Below, piece by piece: positions 55,523 through 64,000 of a stretch of DNA of 64,000 nucleotides; position 1 is the stretch's first letter; the number at the start of each line of letters is the position of its first letter. The position numbers and the translations under genes were made by a program. Origin of the DNA: Thalassospira australica. Its GTDB lineage: Bacteria; Pseudomonadota; Alphaproteobacteria; Rhodospirillales; Thalassospiraceae. The stretch lies in the NCBI RefSeq assembly GCF_000763295.1, contig NZ_JRJE01000005.1, positions 124,001 to 188,000 of the forward strand, read 5' to 3'. The notes under the pieces are model-generated. The model was not told the origin of the DNA, did not search any database, and worked only from the letters and a program-made list of their open reading frames with translations.

Positions 55523-56790
55523 ACCATTTTGAATATATTGATGGCGTCCTTCACGCAGAAGGCGTTTCGCTGCCGGAAATGGCTGATAAAGTCGGCACTC
55601 CGTTCTTTTGCTATTCGACGGCAACGCTTGAGCGCCATTACAAGGTCTATGCTGACGCGTTTGACGGGCTTGATGCCACTGTCTGCTTTGCGGTCAAGGC
55701 CAACTCAAATCAGGCAGTTCTGAAAACGCTTGGCAATCTTGGGGCGGGTGCCGATGTTGTTTCGGTTGGTGAAATGCGCCGTGCCCTGCGCGCCGGTATT
55801 TCACCATCCAAGATCATCTTTTCAGGGGTTGGCAAGGCCGACGCCGAAATGCGCGAGGCACTTGACGCCGACATCGCGCAGATCAATGTCGAAAGCATTC
55901 CCGAGCTGATCGAACTGAACCGTGTTGCCATCGACATGGGCAAAAAGGCGCGCATTGCGCTTCGCATCAACCCGCATGTTGACGCCAAAACCCATGAAAA
56001 GATCGCAACCGGCAAAGCCGAGAACAAATTTGGCATCGACTGGCCCCGTGCGATTGAGGTCTATCGTGATGCGGCAACAATGGACGGCATCGAAATCACC
56101 GGCATTGCCATGCACATCGGTTCCCAGTTGACCGACCTGACCCCGTTCCGCGAGGCCTTTACCCGTCTTTCCGGTCTGGTCGAACAATTGCGCGCCGAAG
56201 GTATTGATATCCGCAACCTTGACCTTGGGGGCGGGCTTGGCATTGCCTATCAGGGTGAAACACCGCCGCTTCCTGATGCCTATGGCCAGATGGTGCGCGA
56301 AACTGTTGGCCACCTTGGTTGCCACATTACGCTGGAACCGGGTCGCCTGATTGCCGGGAATGCCGGGATCATGGTGTCACGTGTCATGTACATCAAAGAC
56401 GGCGAAGCGAAACGCTTTGTCATTCTTGATGCCGCCATGAATGACCTGATCCGCCCGACACTTTACAGCGCCTACCACGAAATCGTTCCGGTCAATGAAC
56501 AGCGTGAAGACGATCAACAGGCAACTGTCGATGTGGTTGGTCCGGTTTGTGAAACCGGCGACACCTTTGGCAAGGACCGCAAATTGCCCGACGACCTCAA
56601 GCCAGGTGATCTGGTTGCCGTGATGTCAGCCGGTGCCTATGGTGCGGTGATGTCGTCGACCTATAACACCCGCGCACTCACGCCGGAAGTTCTGGTCAAG
56701 GGCAACAACTTTGCCATCGTCCGCCCGCGTCAGGAAATCGATGACCTGATCAACATGGATCAGGTGCCGTCCTGGCTCAGCAACGCCTAA
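55519..56790 (+). CDS. lysA: Diaminopimelate decarboxylase
   Basis: LysA decarboxylates meso-diaminopimelate to lysine with PLP. The 423-residue protein has the PLP lysine in CFAVKANSNQAVLKTL, the AMHIGSQLTDL loop, LGGGLGIAY, the EPGR motif and the GPVCETGDTF catalytic Cys region near the C-terminus. It starts inside the lptM stop (ATGA). A strong terminator follows. It closes the argH-lptM-lysA unit. Confidence 0.97.
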   Translation: MNHFEYIDGVLHAEGVSLPEMADKVGTPFFCYSTATLERHYKVYADAFDGLDATVCFAVKANSNQAVLKTLGNLGAGADVVSVGEMRRALRAGISPSKIIFSGVGKADAEMREALDADIAQINVESIPELIELNRVAIDMGKKARIALRINPHVDAKTHEKIATGKAENKFGIDWPRAIEVYRDAATMDGIEITGIAMHIGSQLTDLTPFREAFTRLSGLVEQLRAEGIDIRNLDLGGGLGIAYQGETPPLPDAYGQMVRETVGHLGCHITLEPGRLIAGNAGIMVSRVMYIKDGEAKRFVILDAAMNDLIRPTLYSAYHEIVPVNEQREDDQQATVDVVGPVCETGDTFGKDRKLPDDLKPGDLVAVMSAGAYGAVMSSTYNTRALTPEVLVKGNNFAIVRPRQEIDDLINMDQVPSWLSNA

Positions 56791-56823
56791 GGGCGGATAC
56801 TTTCTGATCTGAACTTGCTTTTG

Positions 56824-56858
56824 GGGCGGTTGGCGATGTGCCTGCCGCCCTTTTATTT
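56824..56858 (+). terminator. Terminator of lysA
   Basis: GGGCGG-TT-GGC and GCC-TG-CCGCCC form an interrupted stem followed by TTTTATTTTG. Confidence 0.88.
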
Positions 56859-56969
56859 TGCGCAAAAACGGTCGAACTGCTTGACCGCCCCCCTTAAAAC
56901 CCCAAGCTGTAAGGGATGGCAGGTGCAATCAATGTTGCACCATATCGACAAGCAGGGATCACCAGACCT

Positions 56970-59402
56970 ATGTCGTTGATACCACCGTATCCCGAAATGG
57001 AACACCATGTGCGCAAGACGCGCATGGTCATGCTGTGGGAAACGGTCTGGCCGTGCTTGATCCCGTCGCTGTCGATTGGGATGCTGGTTGTCGGGCTGAC
57101 CCTGACCGGGACATTCGAATTACTGCCCGCAACCGGGCATATCATCCTGCTATCGATCCTGTCGGTCGCGGCCATGGTTGCTGTTGTCGCACCATGGCGC
57201 AATTTTCGCACCCCGACGCGGCGCGAGATATTGCACCGGATCGAAATCGAAAACCGGCTCAGGAACAATCCGCTACAAAGCCTTGAAGACCATATCGCCG
57301 ACACAGACGATCCGCTGACGAGCTTGCTGTGGCAACGGCAATTGGGTCTGCATGAAACCGCCCTTGCCAATCTGCGTTTGCCCCGCCCGATCCCTGCGAT
57401 TACCCGCATTGACCGGTTTGGGCTGACGGCCATCCCGGTATTGCTGCTTTTTGTCGGCCTGATGACGGGCAGCGACCATGTTTCTGAACGGTTTTCAAAA
57501 GCCTTCAGCCCGCTGCAACGTCTTGGGGCCGCAGATTTCAGTGCCACATTGTGGGTCACACCGCCGGCATACACCGGGCAGATTCCCCGAATTCTGCAAT
57601 TCAGTTCCCTCGAAAATGACAGCATCCCTGAAGTCGTTCGTAACAACAGCGCCACGGACCAAAACAGGCCCAATGATGTCATGTCGGTGCAGGTCCCGGC
57701 GGGATCGACCCTTGATGGCAGCATATCAAGCATCTGGAAACCCAGCCTGACCACCCCCAACGGGGATTATGCCTTTAGCGAAAGCGGCGAAAACAGCTAT
57801 GTCCTGTCAAGCACCATTGACCAGTCGGGTCAGTGGCGTGTTTCGGTTTGGGGCAATGATCGCCTGACACTTGATATCAAAGTGCTGGCCGATACGATTC
57901 CAAGCCTGTCCTTTGTCAGCCCGCCCACCATTACCAGACGCGATCACATGCGCCTCGACTATGTCGCCAGTGATGATTACGGATTGGCCAGCCTTGATCT
58001 GGTCATTACACCGGCAGCAGAACCAGAAGCGCGCAGGCAATATGGTCCGATAGATCAGATTGTCATTGATCTGAAAGGCGAAGGTGTCGCTGCCAACGCG
58101 ATGCCGACCCGTGTGGAAGGGCCGCGCTTTGTTGATCTGGTTGCCCATCCCTGGGCCGGGCTGCCGGTCAACATTCAGATGGTATCAAACGACAATGCCG
58201 ATCAGCGTGGTGAAAGTGACATACGGTCCCTGATCCTGCCCGAACGGGAATTCACCCATCCTGTGGCGCAAAAACTGATTGCCATTCGCCGCGGGTTGCT
58301 GCGCTTTCCCGACCGCGCTCAGGAAATGCATCAGGCCATCCTGCCGGTTCTTTACGCCCCGCAGGCCTTTAATGGTCATATTGGCGTTTTCCTGACCTTG
58401 TCGGTTGCCGAAACCCGACTTGCGGCAAATCTGAGTAATACGGATGTTCATCAGGACGTCGCCGGCCTGTTGTGGCATATCGCCGAAGAGATCGAACGCG
58501 GCAGCTACGGCATTGCCGAACGCAACCTGATGGAAGCCGAAGAACGCCTGCTTGAAGCACTTGCCAACCCTGACGTCACCGAAAGCGAGATTGCCCGCCT
58601 GATTGATGAGTACCGCCAGGCATTAAATGAATATCTGGCAGCACTGATGCGCGAAAGCCCGCAAACCGACGACGAACAGCCCACCGCAAGCGCAACACTG
58701 GAACAACAGGACCTGTCGCGCATCATCGACCAGATTGATTCACTCATGCGTGCAGGCGCACGTGATCAGGCCCGCCAATTGATCGACCGGCTGCGCGAAC
58801 TGGTCGAAAACATGCAGGTCACCACCGGACAGGGCGGAATGGACATTACCTCCAGCTTACGCGACATGCTTGATGGCATGCGCGACCTGTCGCGCCGTCA
58901 ACAGGATCTGATGAACGAGGGCGACAATGCATCGGCGCAAAACGGCAACGGTCAACGCGCCAACGAGCAACAGGGCCTTGCCGATGACGCAGGCAACATC
59001 CTGGAAAATCCCGGCCTTGGGCAGTTTGGCGATGTCAGCGGTATGAACGCAGTCATAAACGCCATGCGAGGTGCCGCAGAGGCCCTTGGCAACAATCGCT
59101 CCCACGAGGCCCTGCAATATCAACACCAGGCCATGGAGGCCCTGCAACGCGGCATAGGCGAGATCAACCGCGCCCTTGAAGGCCTAAGTCAGATGGCACC
59201 GATGCTTGAAGATCTTGACGGATCAGGTCGCCGTGACCCGCTGGGCCGCCCGGTCGGGGGCAATGGCACCACCATTATTCCCGATGTAAACACCCTTGAG
59301 CGGGCCTGGCGCATCCTGCAGGAACTGCGCCGTCGGTCTGGCGACCCGGACCGTCCCCAGATCGAACAGGACTATATCGACCGATTGCTCAAACGCTTCT
59401 GA
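56970..59402 (+). CDS. TIGR02302/DUF4175 family membrane protein
   Basis: The 810-residue protein has two or three N-terminal membrane helices (WETVWPCLIPSLSIGMLVVGLTLTG, IILLSILSVAAMVAVVAPW, IPVLLLFVGLMTGSD) and a long periplasmic region rich in Gln and Asp towards the end (RQQDLMNEGDNASAQNGNGQ), typical of the DUF4175/TIGR02302 family of alphaproteobacteria. The function is not established. An in-frame ATG at 56916 could add 18 residues; the ATG at 56970 gives the more family-like start. Its neighbours are lysA and a DUF3426 protein on the opposite strand. Confidence 0.85.
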   Translation: MSLIPPYPEMEHHVRKTRMVMLWETVWPCLIPSLSIGMLVVGLTLTGTFELLPATGHIILLSILSVAAMVAVVAPWRNFRTPTRREILHRIEIENRLRNNPLQSLEDHIADTDDPLTSLLWQRQLGLHETALANLRLPRPIPAITRIDRFGLTAIPVLLLFVGLMTGSDHVSERFSKAFSPLQRLGAADFSATLWVTPPAYTGQIPRILQFSSLENDSIPEVVRNNSATDQNRPNDVMSVQVPAGSTLDGSISSIWKPSLTTPNGDYAFSESGENSYVLSSTIDQSGQWRVSVWGNDRLTLDIKVLADTIPSLSFVSPPTITRRDHMRLDYVASDDYGLASLDLVITPAAEPEARRQYGPIDQIVIDLKGEGVAANAMPTRVEGPRFVDLVAHPWAGLPVNIQMVSNDNADQRGESDIRSLILPEREFTHPVAQKLIAIRRGLLRFPDRAQEMHQAILPVLYAPQAFNGHIGVFLTLSVAETRLAANLSNTDVHQDVAGLLWHIAEEIERGSYGIAERNLMEAEERLLEALANPDVTESEIARLIDEYRQALNEYLAALMRESPQTDDEQPTASATLEQQDLSRIIDQIDSLMRAGARDQARQLIDRLRELVENMQVTTGQGGMDITSSLRDMLDGMRDLSRRQQDLMNEGDNASAQNGNGQRANEQQGLADDAGNILENPGLGQFGDVSGMNAVINAMRGAAEALGNNRSHEALQYQHQAMEALQRGIGEINRALEGLSQMAPMLEDLDGSGRRDPLGRPVGGNGTTIIPDVNTLERAWRILQELRRRSGDPDRPQIEQDYIDRLLKRF

Positions 59403-59453
59403 TCACCGATCAACGATCGCATTAACACCCTCCGGTCAGACACCCAATCAAGC

Positions 59454-59487
59454 AAAAAGGCAGCGCCACATCAGCGCTGCCTTTTTT
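59454..59487. terminator. Bidirectional terminator
   Basis: AAAAAGGCAGCG / CGCTGCCTTTTTT around an 8-base loop, between the convergent TIGR02302 and DUF3426 genes. Confidence 0.92.
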
Positions 59488-59513
59488 AATCATGTCAGGT
59501 CGTATCAGCTCGC

Positions 59514-60344
59514 TTAAGGCTCGACCGCTTCACGCGGATCAAGGAAGGTCACTTGCAAACGGGTTGCCGTCGGGTTCGGACGACGAATTCTGGTTTCAAC
59601 CGTCAGGCTTTCGCCAACAGGCAACATCTGTTGCTGCATGGGCATTTCAGCCCCGGTGGAGACTAGCGATTCATCATAGATCAACGGAACCTTCTTGCGC
59701 TGAACCACCCGATCAAGCGGGTCAAGAAGCTCGATCAGCAGATAGGGCAGCGGACGCGGCTCTTCTACGATATTGACGATCTCTGCGCGCACGACAAGAA
59801 CGTCAACGCCGTCCTCTTCTTCGCGGGTCGGTGGCAATTCGCGAATATCAAGGCCTTCACCAACATGGGGAACATCCAGTCCGACCATGTCATAGACCTT
59901 GGCAATCGGCGGCCACAACTCGATGATCTGATCCTTGGCGAAATAACCGCCCGCACCGATACCACCAAGCAACAACAGGAAGATGATCCAGCCAACGATA
60001 CCCTTTTTCTTTTTGGGTTCCGGCTTGGGGTTGTTGCGAATGAGCTGCTGCGGGATCGGGGGCGGATCAGGGATCTTGTCGGCATCTTCAAAGCCCGGGT
60101 CAACCGCGCCACCGCCCATTTGATCTGCATTGAAGTCAGCACCAAGCGAGCCTTCCTCGTTAAAGGGTGGCGGAAGATCGTTTTCGGGTGCGGGCGCAGG
60201 GGCCGGTTCGGCCTTCTTTGCGCCGGGCGGGTCCTGATGCCAGCTATTGCCGCAGCTTTTACAGCGCACGGTTCGGCCCTTCGGGCCGATTGCTTCGGTC
60301 TTAACTGAGTATTTCTTCGAACACTCTGGGCAAGTAATGATCAT
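59514..60344 (-). CDS. Zinc-ribbon and DUF3426 domain protein
   Basis: The 276-residue protein starts with an MJ0042 zinc-ribbon, ITCPECSKKYSVKTEAIGPKGRTVRCKSCGNSW, whose four cysteines bind zinc. A Pro/Glu/Ala-rich linker leads to one membrane helix (GIVGWIIFLLLLGGIGAGGYF) and a periplasmic DUF3426 domain (VVRAEIVNIVEEPRPLPYLLIELLDP). This two-part layout is common in alphaproteobacteria. The role is unknown. It is next to the cell-division genes ftsE-ftsX but on the other strand. Confidence 0.9.
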   Translation of the reverse strand: MIITCPECSKKYSVKTEAIGPKGRTVRCKSCGNSWHQDPPGAKKAEPAPAPAPENDLPPPFNEEGSLGADFNADQMGGGAVDPGFEDADKIPDPPPIPQQLIRNNPKPEPKKKKGIVGWIIFLLLLGGIGAGGYFAKDQIIELWPPIAKVYDMVGLDVPHVGEGLDIRELPPTREEEDGVDVLVVRAEIVNIVEEPRPLPYLLIELLDPLDRVVQRKKVPLIYDESLVSTGAEMPMQQQMLPVGESLTVETRIRRPNPTATRLQVTFLDPREAVEP

Positions 60345-60705
60345 TGCAAACCTGGCATTTCGATGACGGCAGCATCAAACATGGGGGAGGCATGAAATTG
60401 TTCACAACTGACGGCCCCCTATCCCGTCAGCCAAGACGTACACTATATGTAAATAGCGCCGATTTAACAGACTGTTAAGTACAGATAACAGAAGCTGCCC
60501 GGATTTGGGTGTCAAATCATTGCATATCCGCGCAGATCGTGGCATCCGAAAACAAAAATAAAAACCGCTGTATCCGGTTAATTCATTTTCGATATTGTCA
60601 CGACAGCGACACATTCCAACCCTGTAAGGCAATAGAGAAAGCCGCTATAAGCTGCGAAAGCAGTCGCCAACGCAGACCGTCATTCTGCCAGATGGAGCAC
60701 GAATT
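60345..60705. other. Divergent intergenic region before ftsE
   Basis: The 361-base gap carries the promoters for the DUF3426 gene and ftsE. TTAACAGACTGTTAA (60464-60478) is a perfect palindrome and a candidate operator, about 120 bases from the DUF3426 start. No gene is apparent. Confidence 0.55.
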
Positions 60706-61383
60706 TTGACCGATGTCGTCAGTTTCAGGAATGTCGGAGTCCGCTATGAGTCCGGACCGGAAATTCTGCGCGATCTCAATTTTTCATTGGGCCGCGGCAG
60801 CTTTCATTTCCTGACAGGTGCTTCGGGGGCTGGTAAATCGACTCTGATGCGGCTTTTATATTTGGCGTTGCGCCAGACGCGCGGGGAAATATCGATTTTC
60901 GGGCGCGATAACATCCGTATCCCGCGCGAAGAACTTCCGGCGATTCGCCGCAAAATCGGCGTCGTGTTTCAGGACTTCCGTCTGATCAATCACCTGACCA
61001 CCTTTGAAAACGTCGCCTTGCCGCTTCGGGTTGCCGGGGTGGAAGACCTGCAGATTCGCAAAAACGTCACCGAACTTCTCGAATGGGTCGGACTTGGCGA
61101 TCATATCAACGCCCAGCCATCCCGGCTTTCGGGTGGTCAGCAACAACGTGTTGCCATTGCGCGCGCCGTAATTGGTCGCCCTGCCCTTCTGCTGGCAGAT
61201 GAGCCGACCGGTAACGTCGATGACCGAATCGCCATGCGCTTGCTGTATCTTTTTGAAGAACTCAACAAACTTGGCACAACCGTCCTGATTGCGACCCATA
61301 ATCGCCAGTTGGTCAAACGGTTCGGCCATACCCAATGGCTGCTTGAAGGTGGTACCTTGCACGATACGACCAACACTGGCTGA
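60706..61383 (+). CDS. ftsE: Cell division ATP-binding protein FtsE
   Basis: FtsE is the ABC ATPase of the FtsEX complex, which activates cell-wall hydrolases at the septum. The 225-residue protein has Walker A GASGAGKST, Q-loop VFQDFRL, signature LSGGQQQRVAIARA and Walker B LLLADEPTG. It starts at a TTG preceded by GGAG. It is 61 bases upstream of ftsX. The sequence begins TDVVSFRNVGVRYESG, the usual FtsE start. Confidence 0.95.
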   Translation: MTDVVSFRNVGVRYESGPEILRDLNFSLGRGSFHFLTGASGAGKSTLMRLLYLALRQTRGEISIFGRDNIRIPREELPAIRRKIGVVFQDFRLINHLTTFENVALPLRVAGVEDLQIRKNVTELLEWVGLGDHINAQPSRLSGGQQQRVAIARAVIGRPALLLADEPTGNVDDRIAMRLLYLFEELNKLGTTVLIATHNRQLVKRFGHTQWLLEGGTLHDTTNTG

Positions 61384-61444
61384 TATCACCCCCTTAACCG
61401 TTCAAGGTTAGTCGTTACAGGATCAACAGGACCAGCAAACGATC

Positions 61445-62347
61445 ATGGCATTCCGCGCACCTCCATCGCACTTACCTCTGGAAAGCGATTCTTCCGCACG
61501 TTTCTTGCCAAGCATCGTTGCCCTGATGGTTGCCCTGCTGACTTTTTCAATCGTCGGGCTTGCAGCCCTGCATGACAGTGTCGGTCAATGGTCGGGACAA
61601 ATCGAAGGAAGCCTGTCCATTCAGGTGCCCCCGACCGAACTTGCCAATCGTTCCCCCATCGAACGCGAAGAAGCCCTTCAGAAAACGGTTGATGCAATCA
61701 TTGATGAAGTTTCCACCCTGCCCGGCATCGCCCGGATAGAGGAACTCAGCCCCGATACCATGGCTGCCCTGCTTGAACCGTGGCTTGGCCCTGATGAAGT
61801 CATCAGCGAACTTCCCATTCCGCGCATCATCGAAATCACACCGGAAACCGGGTTCAGTTATGACGCCCTTGAAACCCGCTTGGGGGTCATTGCCCCCGAA
61901 GCCGTGCTGGATGACCATCGCATCTGGATCGAACGCATCGCCGATGTCGCCTTTTCGGTCGAACTTGCTTTGGCGCTTTTGATCATCGTTCTGTTTGGTG
62001 CAACCATGCTTTCGGTCGTATTTGCCACGCGTTCGGGCCTTTCGATCCATCATCGCATCATTGAATTGCTGCATCTGATCGGTGCGCAGGATGGCTATAT
62101 CGCCCGTCAGTTCGGGCGTCACAACCAGCGGCTTGCCTTCTTTGGCGCACTAATTGGCCTGCTGATTGCGCTGCCTGTCTCTGCGCTGATCGGCTGGCTT
62201 GGCATGCGGGCGGGATGGCCAATTCCGTCACTGGTTCTAAGCCCCTCTTTCATCGCGCTGATTGTTGCCATTCCCTTTGTTGTTGCGATGGTTGCAGGTA
62301 TCACAGCAACCCGAACTGTCCTACGTGTCCTACACCGGATGTTGTAA
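61445..62347 (+). CDS. ftsX: Cell division protein FtsX
   Basis: The 300-residue membrane protein has an N-terminal helix (about residues 26-45), a periplasmic domain of about 120 residues and three C-terminal helices (VELALALLIIVLFGATMLSVVF, FFGALIGLLIALPVSALIGW, IALIVAIPFVVAMVAGI), the FtsX topology. The stretch HHRIIELLHLIGAQDGYIARQF is the coupling helix region that contacts FtsE. It follows ftsE on the same strand. Confidence 0.93.
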   Translation: MAFRAPPSHLPLESDSSARFLPSIVALMVALLTFSIVGLAALHDSVGQWSGQIEGSLSIQVPPTELANRSPIEREEALQKTVDAIIDEVSTLPGIARIEELSPDTMAALLEPWLGPDEVISELPIPRIIEITPETGFSYDALETRLGVIAPEAVLDDHRIWIERIADVAFSVELALALLIIVLFGATMLSVVFATRSGLSIHHRIIELLHLIGAQDGYIARQFGRHNQRLAFFGALIGLLIALPVSALIGWLGMRAGWPIPSLVLSPSFIALIVAIPFVVAMVAGITATRTVLRVLHRML

Positions 62348-62462
62348 CCCGTTGAAGGTCTTCGTATAGTCGGGTGTCATTACTTCCCTTTAGGGATCAT
62401 GGCCTTGGCCCTCTCAGGAGTTCCGGATTTATGCCAGATCGCCCCCATTTAGGCACGCATTC

Positions 62463-63179
62463 ATGAACAAGCCCCCATTGAGTGTGCAGCATCGCCGCCG
62501 CTTCCGGCGGTTTCGCTTTCTGCTTTCCAGCCTGATCATTTGCGGGCTGATTTGGGCGGCGGGTTTTGTCTGGTATGTCGATTACATCCCCAAAACGGTT
62601 AAGAACCCCACCCAGCATACCGATGCAATCGTTGTTCTGACCGGCGGCAGTGAACGCCTGTCAGAAGGGCGGCGTCTTCTTGCGCGCGGGTTGGCCGATA
62701 AACTTTTCATATCGGGTGTCTATCGCGGGGTTGAGGTCGACGAACTTCTGTCCGTGGGAAAATCAGACCCGCGTCTGATCGCCTGCTGTGTGGTTCTGGG
62801 GCACGTTGCGGAAAACACCCGTGGCAATGCGATTGAAACGGCTGTCTGGATGTATGAGGAAGGCTATAAAAGCCTGCGCATTGTGACGGCAAACTATCAC
62901 ATGCCAAGATCGCTTCTGGAATTCAAAAGCCTGATGCCCGATGTCAATATCATCGCCCATCCGGTCTTTCCCGATACCGTAAAAATCGAAAACTGGTGGC
63001 GTTTCCCGGGCAGCACAGCCCTGATCGCCAGCGAGTACAACAAGTATGTTTTTGCCAGCATGCGCAACACGCTGCTGAACTGGTTGCCAAATGGCGATCG
63101 CAAGGCATTGCGCAGCCCCGGCAACGCGCCGGAGCGCGATGAATACTCCGCATCCAACACGACGAACAAGGATGGCTGA
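62463..63179 (+). CDS. YdcF-like (DUF218) membrane protein
   Basis: The 238-residue protein has an N-terminal basic stretch and one membrane helix (FLLSSLIICGLIWAAGFVWYVD), then a DUF218 domain: AIVVLTGGSERLSEGRRLLARGLADKLFISG, NTRGNAIETAVWMYEEGYKSLRIVTANYHMPRSLLEFK. Members such as ElyC, SanA and YdcF are linked to envelope processes, but their reaction is unknown. It lies between ftsX and plsC with gaps of 115 and 76 bases on the same strand, so the four could be co-transcribed. Confidence 0.9.
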   Translation: MNKPPLSVQHRRRFRRFRFLLSSLIICGLIWAAGFVWYVDYIPKTVKNPTQHTDAIVVLTGGSERLSEGRRLLARGLADKLFISGVYRGVEVDELLSVGKSDPRLIACCVVLGHVAENTRGNAIETAVWMYEEGYKSLRIVTANYHMPRSLLEFKSLMPDVNIIAHPVFPDTVKIENWWRFPGSTALIASEYNKYVFASMRNTLLNWLPNGDRKALRSPGNAPERDEYSASNTTNKDG

Positions 63180-63255
63180 ACAATCGGCATTTTCTGATTG
63201 CAATATTGCTGTTACAAAACAGCGAATACTTGGGCGTATGAAGGATTTTATCTGA

Positions 63256-64000
63256 ATGAGAACCCTCCGCGCGTTGTTGTTTAACGTGTTGTTTTTTGGC
63301 GGTACGGCGGCGCTTTGCATTGTGTTGACGCCACTGATGGTGTGTGGGCGCAAGGCCAACCAGTTTGTCGGCCATGCCTGGTGTCGACTGATCCAGTTTA
63401 TGCTGCGCTATTCGGTTAACATGCGTAAACGCTTCGTCGGCTTGGAAAACCTGCCGGACGGACCGTGTATCCTTGTTGCCAAACATCAGTCTGCATGGGA
63501 AACCCTGACATTCCACACGGTGGTCAATGACCCGGCCTATATCCTGAAAAAGGAACTGACCCGCATTCCGCTGGTCGGGCAGTTTCTGGTACTTTCCGGG
63601 CAGATCGCGGTGGATCGCTCGGCGGGTGGTTCCGCACTCAAGGACATGATCAAGGGTGCGTCCAAGGCACTTGAGGAAAGCCGTCAGGTGATTATTTTCC
63701 CCGAAGGCACACGCACACCACCGGGGTCCAACCGCCCGTACCATCCCGGTATCTATGCGCTTTACAAGGCCTTCCCGGAAACCGATGTCATCCCGGTTGC
63801 ACTTAATTCCGGCATGTTCTGGGGCCGCGACAGCTTTATGAAATACGGTGGACGGGTGACGATGGAATTCCTGCCGCCGATGGAAAAGGGTCTTGATCGC
63901 AAGACCTTCATGACGGAAATCAAAACCCGCATCGATCAGCGCACCCGCGAACTCGAAGCCGAAGCGCAGTCTGAATTCCAACTGCCCATGCTGACCTCTG
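63256..64000 (+). CDS. plsC: 1-acyl-sn-glycerol-3-phosphate acyltransferase, 3' end outside window
   Basis: PlsC acylates lysophosphatidate to phosphatidate at the inner membrane. From the ATG at 63256 the frame stays open to the end of the window (248 codons). It has an N-terminal membrane helix, the catalytic block KHQSAWETL (H-x4-E, a variant of HX4D seen in this subgroup), GQIAVDRSAGG, and the phosphate-binding FPEGTRTPPG. It is cut by the window edge, with only a short C-terminal tail missing. The gene follows the YdcF-like gene on the same strand. Confidence 0.93.
   Translation, partial: MRTLRALLFNVLFFGGTAALCIVLTPLMVCGRKANQFVGHAWCRLIQFMLRYSVNMRKRFVGLENLPDGPCILVAKHQSAWETLTFHTVVNDPAYILKKELTRIPLVGQFLVLSGQIAVDRSAGGSALKDMIKGASKALEESRQVIIFPEGTRTPPGSNRPYHPGIYALYKAFPETDVIPVALNSGMFWGRDSFMKYGGRVTMEFLPPMEKGLDRKTFMTEIKTRIDQRTRELEAEAQSEFQLPMLTS

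Noticed and set aside
56916-56969. Earlier start for the TIGR02302 protein
   Set aside because: Eighteen extra residues give no membrane or family feature; kept only as an alternative.

Overview
The window looks like chromosomal core DNA of an alphaproteobacterium of the Rhodospirillales, most like Thalassospira. This is inferred from protein flavour and gene order (split glycine decarboxylase, ctaC-ctaD-ctaB-coxF-ctaG-ctaE-DUF983-surf1 order, ethylmalonyl-CoA pathway genes, CheZ-family proteins, argH-lptM-lysA); no database search was possible. Coding density is high. I see no rRNA, phage, transposase or CRISPR array. The only tRNA is tRNA-Gln(TTG).

Layout. 1-3600: end of a DJ-1/PfpI protein, a TPR lipoprotein, ispE, and tRNA-Gln with its own promoter and terminator. 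3845-9665 (minus): a GAF-GGDEF protein with a degenerate signature, a cutC-nagK cassette bounded by a full and a decayed copy of the 3' part of an M16 peptidase gene, then the peptidase and thrC. 9861-18204 (minus): a cNMP-binding protein, an M32 carboxypeptidase and the aa3-type cytochrome oxidase cluster. 18999-25367: two CheZ-family genes flanking yqgE, a DsbD-like reductase, a peroxiredoxin and an unknown gene. 25571-30276 (minus): the glycine cleavage operon gcvT-gcvH-gcvPA-gcvPB behind a tandem glycine riboswitch, preceded by an unknown lipoprotein. 31190-36414: ispH-thrB-rnhA and a PAS-GGDEF-EAL protein. 36503-37969: a divergent SDR/TetR pair with two palindromic operators. 38004-43455: ecm, ccr and mcd of the ethylmalonyl-CoA pathway. 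43689-49092: a soluble PilZ-containing chemoreceptor, a divergent SahH-like protein, a GST, a HIG1-domain protein and a PduO-type cobalamin adenosyltransferase. 49350-53300: etfB-etfA, hbd and a ribokinase-like gene. 53372-56790: a TlpA-like thioredoxin divergent from the translationally coupled argH-lptM-lysA. 56970-64000: a TIGR02302/DUF4175 protein, a zinc-ribbon/DUF3426 protein, ftsE-ftsX, a YdcF-like protein and a truncated plsC.

How the parts fit. Ccr, Ecm and Mcd assimilate acetyl-CoA-derived C4/C5 units. Ecm needs adenosylcobalamin, which the PduO-type enzyme could supply. Mcd would pass electrons to EtfAB, and Hbd interconverts acetoacetyl-CoA and 3-hydroxybutyryl-CoA upstream of Ccr. 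The two CheZ proteins, the PilZ chemoreceptor and the two GGDEF proteins point to coupled chemotaxis and c-di-GMP control of motility.

The most noteworthy signals are the cutC-nagK cassette with its M16 scar, a family of dispersed intergenic TTAGGNTCA-armed elements, FliM-like peptides at the C-termini of both CheZ proteins, the PilZ chemoreceptor, the SahH-like protein with altered active-site positions, and palindromes upstream of etfBA and ccr. I did not find a clear new defence or mobile system.
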